Assembly: GCF_000565015.1 (NCBI RefSeq)
Contig: NZ_JDFF01000024.1
Location: 230,176 to 277,699, forward strand
Source: Porphyromonas catoniae ATCC 51270
GTDB taxonomy: Bacteria; Bacteroidota; Bacteroidia; Bacteroidales; Porphyromonadaceae
DNA: 47,524 nucleotides
Direction of reading: 5' to 3'
The translations under genes were made by a program, and so were the position numbers. Below are positions 27,993 to 36,202 of this stretch, in pieces; the stretch's first letter is position 1, and each line of letters begins with the position of its first letter. The notes below the pieces were generated by a model that had not been told where the DNA came from, did no database searches, and worked only from the letters and a program-made list of their open reading frames with translations.

Positions 27993-27993
27993 C

Positions 27994-28350
27994 TTACTTA
28001 CTTCTCCTCCTTTCCATTTGATCTTGTATATAGGCCACCGAGGCTATGACTAGCACAGAGCTTACGGCGACTGCGACGAGGATCACCCACCAGTTGGCCA
28101 GCACCACATCCATCTGAGCCATGAGTCCAACCCCAGCTGGGATGAAGAAAAGCCCCATATTATCAGTCAAGGCTTTCGCTGGAGCGTCTACCTGCTCTTC
28201 TTTAATCAGCTTGGTCTGTAGTGCTACGAAAAGAAGCACCATACCAATGACACTGCCTGGCACGTAGTCTCCCGTGAGGTGGGCAATACATTCTCCTAGC
28301 GAGTAGAAAAAGAAGATAAAGAATATCTTGATTAGAATCTTCATAAGCAA
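27994..28350 (-). CDS. lrgA: LrgA/CidA family holin-like protein
   Basis: The 118-residue protein has four hydrophobic segments and LrgA marks such as YSLGECIAHLTGDYVPGSVI, GMVLLFVALQ and NMGLFFIPAGVGLMAQMDVV. It starts 15 bp after yihY and is followed by lrgB with 1 bp between. The ATG at 28350 begins MLMKILIKIFFIFFF; a start at the second Met is equally possible. Role as in lrgB: membrane permeability or small metabolite transport linked to cell lysis. Confidence 0.92.
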   Translation of the reverse strand: MLMKILIKIFFIFFFYSLGECIAHLTGDYVPGSVIGMVLLFVALQTKLIKEEQVDAPAKALTDNMGLFFIPAGVGLMAQMDVVLANWWVILVAVAVSSVLVIASVAYIQDQMERRRSK

Positions 28351-28365
28351 TCTTAGCTCTACTAC

Positions 28366-29724
28366 CTAACCTTGCTTTAGGTCACGTAGCAGAGTATCTT
28401 GTGCAGAGTGAAAGAGCGTCTCATAGGCATGTGATCGGACGACCCAAGCCTGTTGATGTACACCCTCTAGGTGCAATGGGATCGCCTCGCTCCCTAGGCG
28501 ATCAATAGCATTCAGTAGGTAAGATAGGGTGAGTTTCTCGGGAGCAACATTAGGATGATAGTATCCACCCTCGACCTCTTCCCTTCCATAGCTGACCTCT
28601 ACTATAATACCCATTGCGAGTAACTGAGCAAGGGCCTCCTGAGTCTGTCTCAGAGGGAGGTCACAGTCCTTGGCCAAGGTCTCTGCACGATAGGGGACCC
28701 CACTATCAGAAACAAACTGCTGGACAATCCTAGCTGTAACCACCACAAGGATGACATCCATGTATCTACGGGAGAGTCGCACAGACGTCGGGGGAGAGTT
28801 CAGATGCCACACATGCTGTATGGCATAGGAAATCTGGGCACCAAGTAGGACAATGATCCATGAGAGCTGTATCCAGAGTAAGGCTAAGGGTACAGCAGCG
28901 AAGCTACCATAAATGGCATTATACCTCGAGATCCATAGCACACCGTTGATATAGAGGGCTTGGAAGGCCTGGAAGGAGAGCCCTGCTACAATACCTGCAA
29001 TAAGGGCTGGGACGAAGCGCACACGCACATTAGGGATCAAGAGGTAGATCACCGTGAAGGTGAAGATAATAAGTACATAGGGCAGGAGCCCTAGGATCTC
29101 ACTCGTGAGAGTAGAGATGATCTTTAGCTCACTGAGGTAGGTATGGTTCAGCGTTGAGAGGAAGAGGGTCGTACCACTTGAGATAGTGAGCAGGAGGGGG
29201 AAGAGGACAAATGCCCCTAGATAGTTGATGATTCGCCTTGTCCAAGGGCGAGCATGAGGAGCTTGCCATAGGCGGTTAAAGGCATCCTCAATTGTAGAAA
29301 TCAGCATCAGCACTGTATAGAAGAGCAAGGCTAAACCGACACCGATGAAGAGCCCTCCCTGTACCTGCTGTAGATAGTTCTCAACGTAGGCAAAGGTCTT
29401 ATCCAACTCTACTTGATGCCCAGGCAAGGCATTATTGAGTGCTATCCGTACATCATTCTGCAGACCGAATCCCTTCGCTATGCCTACGATGACTGCTAGC
29501 ATTGGGACGATTGAGAGCACTGTGCTATAGGAGAGCGAACTGGCTAGCATCCCGATCCCCTCCTTCAGATATGCCGACACCGTCATGTAGAGCACACGTA
29601 GCGTGGCTACTAGGAAGCGTAGAGGTAGGCTCAGCCGATCTCGGCTCAGTAACCACATATCGAGCGTGATGAAGCGGTAGAGACGCAGGTAGAGCGTCTC
29701 GGCTTTTCTCAGAAGCGAAGCCAT
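28366..29724 (-). CDS. YihY/UPF0761 family membrane protein with C-terminal winged-helix-like domain
   Basis: Long annotated as ribonuclease BN in error; the family is a multi-helix inner membrane protein of uncertain function. From the ATG at 29724 it has 452 residues: six hydrophobic segments between about 55 and 320 (AYLKEGIGMLASSLSYSTVL, LALLFYTVLMLISTIEDAFN, FAAVPLALLWIQLSWIIVLL) and a soluble C-terminal part of about 120 residues (MDVILVVVTARIVQQF, CDLPLRQTQEALAQLLAMGI) that looks like a winged helix. The frame continues upstream to 29787, but that part would reach the 3' end of rnpB. It leads lrgAB with 15 bp between. Confidence 0.88.
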   Translation of the reverse strand: MASLLRKAETLYLRLYRFITLDMWLLSRDRLSLPLRFLVATLRVLYMTVSAYLKEGIGMLASSLSYSTVLSIVPMLAVIVGIAKGFGLQNDVRIALNNALPGHQVELDKTFAYVENYLQQVQGGLFIGVGLALLFYTVLMLISTIEDAFNRLWQAPHARPWTRRIINYLGAFVLFPLLLTISSGTTLFLSTLNHTYLSELKIISTLTSEILGLLPYVLIIFTFTVIYLLIPNVRVRFVPALIAGIVAGLSFQAFQALYINGVLWISRYNAIYGSFAAVPLALLWIQLSWIIVLLGAQISYAIQHVWHLNSPPTSVRLSRRYMDVILVVVTARIVQQFVSDSGVPYRAETLAKDCDLPLRQTQEALAQLLAMGIIVEVSYGREEVEGGYYHPNVAPEKLTLSYLLNAIDRLGSEAIPLHLEGVHQQAWVVRSHAYETLFHSAQDTLLRDLKQG

Positions 29725-29782
29725 AATCTGCAAGCGGGTTCTTATATCAAAAACGAAGAGGTTCTTGTATTCAAAAGGAAAG

Positions 29783-30166
29783 AGCAAGCAAGGGCAGTGA
29801 GGCTATAAGCCGGGTTCTGTCCTCCTCGAGAGACCTCGTGGAGTATCTGTCATTTATCTGGGATAGGTGTCACCACCTACCTCGGTGCGATCTACCCTCC
29901 GACTGGGGCGAGCAACCCTCATAGCGTCGGTTTACATGATCTTGCAACCCATAAGGCGTACGGCAGTCTACATCACTGCAGGCTCGGTGGGCTCTTACCC
30001 CACCTTTTCACCCTTACCCCACACGACGTAGGGCGGTCATTCTCTGTTACGCTACTTCACCCTCACGGATGACTTCCCGTTAGGAAGTATGGTGCTCTTT
30101 GTTGCCCGGACGTTCCTCACCCTCTAGGAGAGAGGGCGCGACAGATCGCCCCACTGCTCTGCTTGC
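29783..30166 (-). ncRNA. rnpB: RNase P RNA (bacterial type A)
   Basis: Catalytic RNA of RNase P, which removes tRNA 5' leaders. On the minus strand the P4-forming 5' motif GAGGAACGTCCGGGC (30117-30103) and the 3' motif ACAGAACCCGGCTTAT (29835-29820 region) are unmistakable. P1 forms between AGCAAGCA/GCAGTG at the 5' end (30168-30152) and CACTGC/TTGCTTGCT at the 3' end (29799-29783). Length of about 385 nt is normal. The 5' end abuts or overlaps the mrp stop codon at 30169-30167, so the RNA is either processed from the mrp transcript or started by a promoter inside the mrp end. Confidence 0.95.
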
Positions 30167-31279
30167 TTATTTCTGTAGCTCAACCTTCGTTGTTGGGGCG
30201 AGCTCTGCGTTACGTCGCTCTACTTGCTCGGCGACGTTCCGAGCAAGCGTACGAAAGTAGATACCCATCAGGCTATCCTGCTCCGTCGCTATTGGACAGC
30301 CCTCGTCACCAGAGGTACATATACTCTGAATGAGCGGTATCTGTCCCAGAAGGGGAATATCTAACTCCTCAGCCAGAGCCTTTCCTCCATCACGACCGAA
30401 GATATAGTACTTGTTTTGGGGTAGCTCGGCAGGTGTGAACCAGGCCATATTCTCTACCAGACCAAGGATAGGCACTTGTACATGTTCGTCTAAGAACATA
30501 CCTACACCCTTGATAGCGTCTGCAAGGGCTACTTGTTGCGGGGTAGTCACAATGATGGAGCCCGTGAGGCCAAGCGTCTGTACCAGGGTGAGGTGGATAT
30601 CACTTGTACCAGGAGGTAGGTCAATAAGCAGGAAGTCCAGCTCCCCCCAGTTGGTCTCAGTAAGGAGTTGCTTAAGCGCGTTGGAGGCCATACTCCCTCG
30701 CCATAGTACGGGACTTTCCTTATTGACAAAGAACCCAATGGAGAGCAAGCGGATACCATACTTCTCTACTGGGGCAATGAGTTCTCTCCCCTCTACTTCC
30801 TCTAGGACGGGGCGAGCGTCCTCACAGCCAAACATCTTCGGCTGTGACGGACCAAAAATATCCGCATCAAGTAGCCCGACCTTATATCCCTCCTTTGCTA
30901 GAGCTACCGCGAGGTTAGCAGAGACCGTACTCTTGCCTACCCCACCCTTTCCAGAGAAGATTGCCAGGGTATTCTTTACCTTAGGTAGTAGTGGGAGATC
31001 CTCAGTAGGCACAACCTCTGGCACCTTGACACGGATATTACCTACGATGTCTACCTCCTTCGATATATATGTCTGTATGGCTGTCTCGGCAGCACGTACA
31101 ACAGACTTAATGAAGGGGGAGTTCGGCTTATCAAAGATTAGGGAGAAGCTGACCTTCATCCCCTCGATACGTATATCATCCTCTACCATACCGGCCTCTA
31201 CGAGGTTCTGTCCCGTCCCCGGGTAGCGAACCTTCGCCAAAGCCTCTAGGATGAGCTTAGGATATAGTGTGATGGACAT
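30167..31279 (-). CDS. mrp: Mrp/ApbC/NBP35-type P-loop ATPase for Fe-S cluster handling
   Basis: Binds and transfers iron-sulfur clusters to apoproteins. The 370 residues consist of an N-terminal MIP18/DUF59 domain (residues 1-90) and a deviant-Walker ATPase with SGKGGVGKST at 109-118, DADIFGPSQPKMFG and LLIDLPPGTSDIHL. The CXXC that normally follows ENM in this family is absent (VENMAWFTPAELPQNKYYIF); cysteines appear only further on in SICTSGDEGCP. I believe this is usual for Bacteroidetes members. It starts 2 bp after trmB and directly precedes rnpB. Confidence 0.92.
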   Translation of the reverse strand: MSITLYPKLILEALAKVRYPGTGQNLVEAGMVEDDIRIEGMKVSFSLIFDKPNSPFIKSVVRAAETAIQTYISKEVDIVGNIRVKVPEVVPTEDLPLLPKVKNTLAIFSGKGGVGKSTVSANLAVALAKEGYKVGLLDADIFGPSQPKMFGCEDARPVLEEVEGRELIAPVEKYGIRLLSIGFFVNKESPVLWRGSMASNALKQLLTETNWGELDFLLIDLPPGTSDIHLTLVQTLGLTGSIIVTTPQQVALADAIKGVGMFLDEHVQVPILGLVENMAWFTPAELPQNKYYIFGRDGGKALAEELDIPLLGQIPLIQSICTSGDEGCPIATEQDSLMGIYFRTLARNVAEQVERRNAELAPTTKVELQK

Positions 31280-31281
31280 AA

Positions 31282-32028
31282 CTATTGTACTCTGCGGGAT
31301 CTACTGAAGCTACGGTAGCTATCGGGCTCAATCTCTATATCAGGCTCTACAAATCCCCCCTCAGGCAGATGAGGGACGAAGGCAAGATACTTGATTGTGA
31401 GGCCTCGGCTAAGCCACTGGCGTTCGTAGTAGGTACGTATGCCAAGTATCTTGTCCTCGAATGCCCCATCATATAGATTGGCCGTATCGGTAATCACCGT
31501 CTGATGATTTAGTGTAACAAACGCTCGGGTATAGGTGTAGAGGAACGGGCTATCTGTCTTGAGGTGGATACGCCCACCCTCACGAAGCACCCCGAGGTAA
31601 CGCTGAATAAAGCGAGAGGAGGTCAGACGCTTCGTCACCTTCTTCATCTGTGGATCTGGGAAGGTAATCCATATTTCATCGATCTCACCCTCTGCAAAGA
31701 AACTCGTTAGAGCCTCTATCTCTCCCCTTAGGAAGGCGACATTCTTCATCCCTGCCTCATGTGAGGCTTTCGCTCCCGTCCAGATGCGTGCCCCCTTGAC
31801 GTCGATACCGATGAAGTTCTTCTCAGGATATAGCTCTCCCAGCCCCACGGTGTACTCACCTTTCCCGCAGCCCAGCTCTAGGACAATGGGATGATCATTC
31901 CCGAAAAACGCCTCTCGCCATCTCCCTTTTAAGGGGAACGCCTCCACCTGTAGCCGAGCAAACGGATACTGGAAGACCTGGGGGAAGGTCTCCATCTCGG
32001 CGAACTTGGCCAGCTTGTTCTTTCCCAC
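31282..32028 (-). CDS. trmB: tRNA (guanine-N7-)-methyltransferase
   Basis: SAM-dependent methylation of G46 in the tRNA variable loop. The 248-residue Rossmann methyltransferase has [20 protein letters not shown] (SAM loop, about residues 49-68), [12 protein letters not shown], and the TrmB signature [20 protein letters not shown] near residue 122, followed by [17 protein letters not shown]. It begins 10 bp after the small acidic protein gene and ends 2 bp before mrp, so the three are one operon. Confidence 0.95.
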   Translation of the reverse strand: MGKNKLAKFAEMETFPQVFQYPFARLQVEAFPLKGRWREAFFGNDHPIVLELGCGKGEYTVGLGELYPEKNFIGIDVKGARIWTGAKASHEAGMKNVAFLRGEIEALTSFFAEGEIDEIWITFPDPQMKKVTKRLTSSRFIQRYLGVLREGGRIHLKTDSPFLYTYTRAFVTLNHQTVITDTANLYDGAFEDKILGIRTYYERQWLSRGLTIKYLAFVPHLPEGGFVEPDIEIEPDSYRSFSRSRRVQ

Positions 32029-32038
32029 TCGAGATCAG

Positions 32039-32368
32039 CTAGTCAAAGAGGTTGATGCTATCGCAGTACTCTAGTTCACCCTGCACGATGAATCGGATTT
32101 GGTCAGGCTCAAACTTCCCGACACCATCCTTCTTTGCGTTCTTGACGACATACTCGACGAGTTCATCCTCGTCTACCTCAATCGCCTCTTCACTATCTTG
32201 GTCATCCTCGTCCATATATCCACGGCTCTCATAGTAGTCGTAGATCAGGTCCACAAAGTAGACGATATCATCATCACTCAGTAGCTCCTTGAGCTCCTGG
32301 GGGATATAGTTACGGATAAACGCCACAGAGGCAGCGTCATCATATCCAATCAAATCTTCCTCTGCCAT
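32039..32368 (-). CDS. Small acidic conserved-type protein of unknown function
   Basis: A 109-residue, strongly acidic cytosolic protein (MAEEDLIGYDDAASVAFIRN at the start; many Asp/Glu around residues 50-75, EDDQDSEEAIEVDEDELVEY) with no signal peptide or membrane segment. Predicted mostly helical. It opens an operon with trmB and mrp under a TAACTTTG element at 32458-32451. I do not recognise a family with known function; proteins of this kind occur next to trmB in related genomes as far as I recall, but this was not checked. Confidence 0.8.
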   Translation of the reverse strand: MAEEDLIGYDDAASVAFIRNYIPQELKELLSDDDIVYFVDLIYDYYESRGYMDEDDQDSEEAIEVDEDELVEYVVKNAKKDGVGKFEPDQIRFIVQGELEYCDSINLFD

Positions 32369-32740
32369 ATAGATCTTGTATGGGTGTTCTACTTTTTCCT
32401 TATACAGGACAAATGCTCACCCCCAAGGGGACAAACCTCCATCCTAGGTACAAAGTTAATAAAAAGCCCTTGCTCCTTCGTCCTCCGCCTCGGCAGTATA
32501 ATTGAGCGAAGACAGAGGGCAGGCAAGAACTAGAGCGACCAAAAGCACGAACTCTCTAGGGACTTCTGGGGAAAGAGCAGAATGATACACAAAGCACTCT
32601 ACCCCAGTAACCTTGGGCAACTGAATACCCTCAGCCTTGAAAATGACTCACCCTTCACACTACTAGCTACCACCCCTCTTCCCTGACAATCTTATGCCCT
32701 TCTACCCTGCATCCTCATGCAGTCATCCCTTAAACCCATC
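32369..32740. other. Gene-free stretch upstream of the acidic protein operon
   Basis: Contains the operon promoter at 32451-32458 and a small CTGCAT/ATGCAG hairpin near 32707-32722. No coding pattern was seen. It is followed by the palindrome element at 32744. Confidence 0.5.
32451..32458 (-). promoter_or_regulatory. -7 element (TAACTTTG, minus strand) of the acidic protein-trmB-mrp operon
   Basis: It lies 82 bp before the start codon at 32368; no clear -33 box. Confidence 0.55.
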
Positions 32741-32743
32741 AAA

Positions 32744-32829
32744 TCACCTATCATAGGCGATGAGTGCCACCTATCATAGGTGAACACCGTCACCTATTAT
32801 AGGTGATTAAGTAGGTTACGAGGGAAACT
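32744..32829 (+). repeat. Tandem palindrome element, family B, copy 3
   Basis: Palindromes start at 32744, 32767 and 32790 (exact 23-bp step): TCACCTATCATAGGCGA, CCACCTATCATAGGTGA and TCACCTATTATAGGTGA. The right flank runs TGATTAAGTAGGTTAC and then GAGGGAAACT. The 17-mer AGGTTACGAGGGAAACT (32813-32829) is found as an exact reverse complement at 5505-5521 beside copy 1. Together the three copies define an element of about 85 bp with a fixed right end. Confidence 0.9.
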
Positions 32830-32984
32830 CTATGCTGAGTCTAGAGGGGAGTAAGGGTTGGTCACTGAGAAAGCGCAAACCCATTAGCCGAGCAAGGTCA
32901 CCAGAGGGCTATACTTATCCCTTCGTGAGTAGCTGGACTAATGGGTCTGAGGGAGTAACAGGTATGATTCAGCAGGTACCTAAG

Positions 32985-34864
32985 TTACAAGGAAAGGTGA
33001 TAGAGGCGAAAGTGTGTCACCTTCGTCTTGCCCCCTTCGCTGAAGAGGCGTAGTGATGTGTAGGGACTGTGTGGGAAGATCAGGTTGGTCATGGCAATGT
33101 GGCCATCCTCAACGAATAACTCAGCCAGACTTCGGTCAATGAAGAGACGTAGGCGATAGCTTCTACGCACACAGAGCTCAAGAGGTGCCCAAGTCGAGAG
33201 GGCGAAGTCATTATGATAGTTCAGCCCTTCTCTCTGCCGCCAGTCTCCACTCTCCCGCTCATGCGGAGTAGCTTTCTCCCCAAAGTCTGTGATGCCACTG
33301 CGGGTACGATCCATGACGACACGCCCTTGCTTCATGTCAAGGTACACAGGGAGGCTGTCACCCTCTTCATTGAGGAGCGTAAAGCCCACACGCTCCACAG
33401 CAGGATCAGGCGTAAACTCAAGCTCTAGCTCAAAGTCCCCAGCATAGTCTTTCATAAGATTAGAGAAAAGGACACTATCTCGTAGCATAAGGTCAGGCTG
33501 GAGGATCTGCTCTCTACGTAGAGTCGTCACTTCTCTTGCTGGTCGGCTACCCACGTAACTACGTCCAGCAGAGGAGAAGAGGAAGAGCTCCCGAGGTAGA
33601 CCATTCATCCCTCGGCTCTGCTTGAAGGGCGTAACATTAGCATACTGCCAGTTACTCGTCCATGGCATCCCCAATATTCTCTCCTTGACTCCATGGAAGG
33701 TTACAAAAGCATAGTGGTCTTTCCCGAAGTCTAGCCAGCGGGCGACCTCAGGCTTGGTGTCGGGTGTGAAAGTCTCGCCATCAAACGTCCCAATAAAGTA
33801 CTCTGTAGCACTACCTCCGAAAGGACAACCGGGGTTGATATTCACCAGCATCACCCATTTGCACTCCCCCGTCTCGGGCATAGGTAGCTCGAAGAAATCG
33901 GGACATTCAAACTGATTAGGCCTTGCACCATAGCCTTCACCGAAGGCACTGACGTAGTCCCACTTCTTCAGATCCTCAGATCGATAGAAGCGCATCTCCT
34001 TATCAGCAGATACAATCATATACCAAGCCTCCCTCGGAGCATACCAAAAGACCTTGGGATCCCGAAAGTCCGAAACGCCATCAAAGGGTGTGAGGATGGG
34101 ATTCCCTTGGTACTTCGTATAAGTCATACCATTATCTGTGCTGTAGGCAAGGCATTGTGCTTGCCATTGCTTTCCTCCAAGGCTTCGATGAGCGGTATAG
34201 TATGCCAAGATGGCATCTTTCCCGAAGCCAGCTGTCCCCATTCGGTCAATCACTGCACTACCAGAGAAGATATGTCCTAGTGTATCTCGAGCAAGGGCTG
34301 GCTCATGCGTCTGCCAGTGAATGAGGTCACGACTCGTCGCATGCCCCCAATACATATTCCCCACTTAGATCCAAAGGGATTGTACTGATAGTAGAGGTGA
34401 TACGTACCATCCTTGTAAAACATCCCATTGGGATCATTCATCCATCCGTAGGGAGGCGTATGGTGGTAGCTCGGGTGATAGTAGTCCTTCTTGCTGGTAT
34501 CGAAGCTGTCAGAGAGCTGTAGGGATTGCCAAGTGATTGCCTCTTTGCCTAACCCAACGATCTCAATCTTACATTCCTCCCCTTCCGGTAAGAGGAAGGG
34601 TACGTAGTAGTCAATACTATCTACCGCCAAACGTATATCTAGGAAGGTATCTTCGGCACGATCTCCAACGAGGCGTACCAAGACCTCGGGTTGCTCCTCT
34701 TGGATAGGCAGAAGCAGGTACCGCTGTGCCTTGTATATGTGGACAAGGGTCGTACTATCGTTGGGATGCAAGAATTCCATAGGCCGAGAGGAACGGTTAC
34801 AACTAGAGAAGAGTAAAGCAAGCAGGCCAAGAGTCCCTAGGACAAGGTGGAATAAGTAACGCAT
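32985..34864 (-). pseudogene. GH32 family fructan hydrolase (levanase/invertase type), frameshifted
   Basis: A lipoprotein-type glycosidase split into two frames that overlap at 34277-34364. The upstream frame starts at 34864 (signal [14 protein letters not shown], lipobox Cys22) and carries the nucleophile motif WMNDPNG with Asp144, running to YNPFGSKWG (169). The downstream frame continues seamlessly as [16 protein letters not shown] and holds SDFRDPKVF and QFECPDFF with the transition-state Asp and acid/base Glu, then the beta-sandwich domain. Joined, the product would be 626 residues. The break is at 34359-34362, where the minus strand has GGGG but GGGGG is needed. It could be a real mutation, a phase-variable tract or a homopolymer sequencing error. 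It follows the dehydrogenase gene by 12 bp. Confidence 0.88.
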
Positions 34865-34876
34865 AGCATCTATTAC

Positions 34877-35839
34877 CTATACGACACGGCTAATGTCCGT
34901 CCTCCCCGCTAGGAAGCGGGCGACATTCTCCAGCATCTCATGGTTCATCTTTAGGCGTGCATCCTCGGTCTGTGTCCCTACATGGGGAGTCATCACAACA
35001 TTGGGAAGGGAAGAGAGCTCTGCCAGAGGGCAGTCATTATGCTCAAACACATCAAGCCCCGCAGCAGTAATAGAGCCTTGCTGTAAGGCCCGAAGAAGAG
35101 CCTCCTCATCCACCACGGCACCACGTGCCGTGTTGATGAGGATGGCATGTGCAGGCATGAGGGCAAGCTCACGCTCCCCAATGAGGTGGTGCGTCTCGGG
35201 ACTGTAAGGCGTATGTAGGGAGACGACATCAGAGGCGCGTAAGAGTTCATCCAAGGAGGCATAAGTGATACCTTTCGCCTCTTCTTCCTGTGGCGAAAGA
35301 CGATGACGTTTGTAATAGATAACCTTCATCCCGAAGGCTCGACAGCGCATAGCCACCGCTTCACCTATATTGCCATAGCCTACAATCCCAAGGGTCTTCT
35401 CAGCGAGAGGTAGTCCCATACGATCTGTTCTACCCATGGCAACCTTCACCCCTGGAGAGCGACGTATCATCGTATCCAGCTCCACAATCCGCCTAGAGCA
35501 GCTGAGCAGTAGAGCCATAGCTAGCTCTGCTGTGGGTGCAATAACCGAATGTGGGGTATTGGTCACCGTGATACCCCGGCTACGTGCATAGTCTATATCA
35601 ATATTGTTGTACCCTACTGCATAGTTTGCTATGAGGCGGAGCTTCCCTCCACGAGCAATGAGGTCTGCTCGAACGGGGATATCAAAGACCGAACAAAGGA
35701 CATCAGCCTCAGGCAAGAGCGCTGCTAGCTCCTCTTGAGTAAAATCCCGCCCATGTGGTGGGCGAATCAAAGTATGGTCACTAGGGATTCGTTCAAAGCC
35801 TTCATCTAAGGTATCGAAGGCAACCAATATCGTAGCCAT
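34877..35839 (-). CDS. D-2-hydroxyacid dehydrogenase (glyoxylate/hydroxypyruvate reductase-like)
   Basis: NAD(P)H-dependent reduction of a 2-oxoacid. The 320-residue protein has the two-domain fold of the family: the substrate domain, then the dinucleotide loop GIVGYGNIGEAV near residue 150, and the catalytic set Arg in LINTARGAVVDE, Glu in GLDVFEHND and His in MTPHVGTQTEDA. The His followed by GTQT resembles glyoxylate reductases (GyaR/GhrB) more than D-lactate dehydrogenase. The GH32 gene follows after 12 bp. The substrate is not certain; related P. gingivalis genes are annotated only generally. Confidence 0.9.
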   Translation of the reverse strand: MATILVAFDTLDEGFERIPSDHTLIRPPHGRDFTQEELAALLPEADVLCSVFDIPVRADLIARGGKLRLIANYAVGYNNIDIDYARSRGITVTNTPHSVIAPTAELAMALLLSCSRRIVELDTMIRRSPGVKVAMGRTDRMGLPLAEKTLGIVGYGNIGEAVAMRCRAFGMKVIYYKRHRLSPQEEEAKGITYASLDELLRASDVVSLHTPYSPETHHLIGERELALMPAHAILINTARGAVVDEEALLRALQQGSITAAGLDVFEHNDCPLAELSSLPNVVMTPHVGTQTEDARLKMNHEMLENVARFLAGRTDISRVV

Positions 35840-36170
35840 GGGAATTATTATGATGTATATTGCATGTCCAAGACATTATAATCACACTCTTAATAACGGT
35901 TCAAATGTCCTACCCTCAATGCTTACTCGATTCCCTATATACCGTAATCAGCCCTCTCTCCTACATAACCTAGAGATACGGCCCTAGAGCCTCAATCACG
36001 CAGGCAAATCTCAACTCATCCCCTCTGATACACCCCTAGGCTCCCATCTCATCGGTAAACTCGCCAATTATAGGGTAGTAGTCTCCCTGCTTACACATAG
36101 GTAACTTTTCACCCATGCTTGAGAGACTTCCATTAAGTACTCGGGGATATGGGGATAAAAAAGGACTAAC
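35840..36170. other. Gene-free stretch between carB and the dehydrogenase gene
   Basis: About 330 bp without a coding pattern, tRNA or tandem palindromes. No good TAnnTTTG element was found for the dehydrogenase operon, so its promoter is undefined. Confidence 0.5.
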
Positions 36171-36192
36171 CTTCCCCCAGAGCAAAGGGGAA
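36171..36192 (-). terminator. Terminator of carB
   Basis: TTCCCC and GGGGAA form a short stem just after the carB stop; on the minus strand a CCTTTTTTATCC run follows within 15 bases. Confidence 0.6.
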
Positions 36193-36202
36193 TAAGAGAG
36201 GC

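Noticed and set aside
30411-31226. 271-codon open frame on the plus strand
   Set aside because: It is antisense to mrp, which has a complete domain structure; the translation is low in diversity and matches nothing.
34277-34364. Programmed -1 frameshift in the GH32 gene
   Set aside because: No heptameric slippery sequence with a downstream pseudoknot or stem is evident at the G4 tract; a missing base explains the break more simply.
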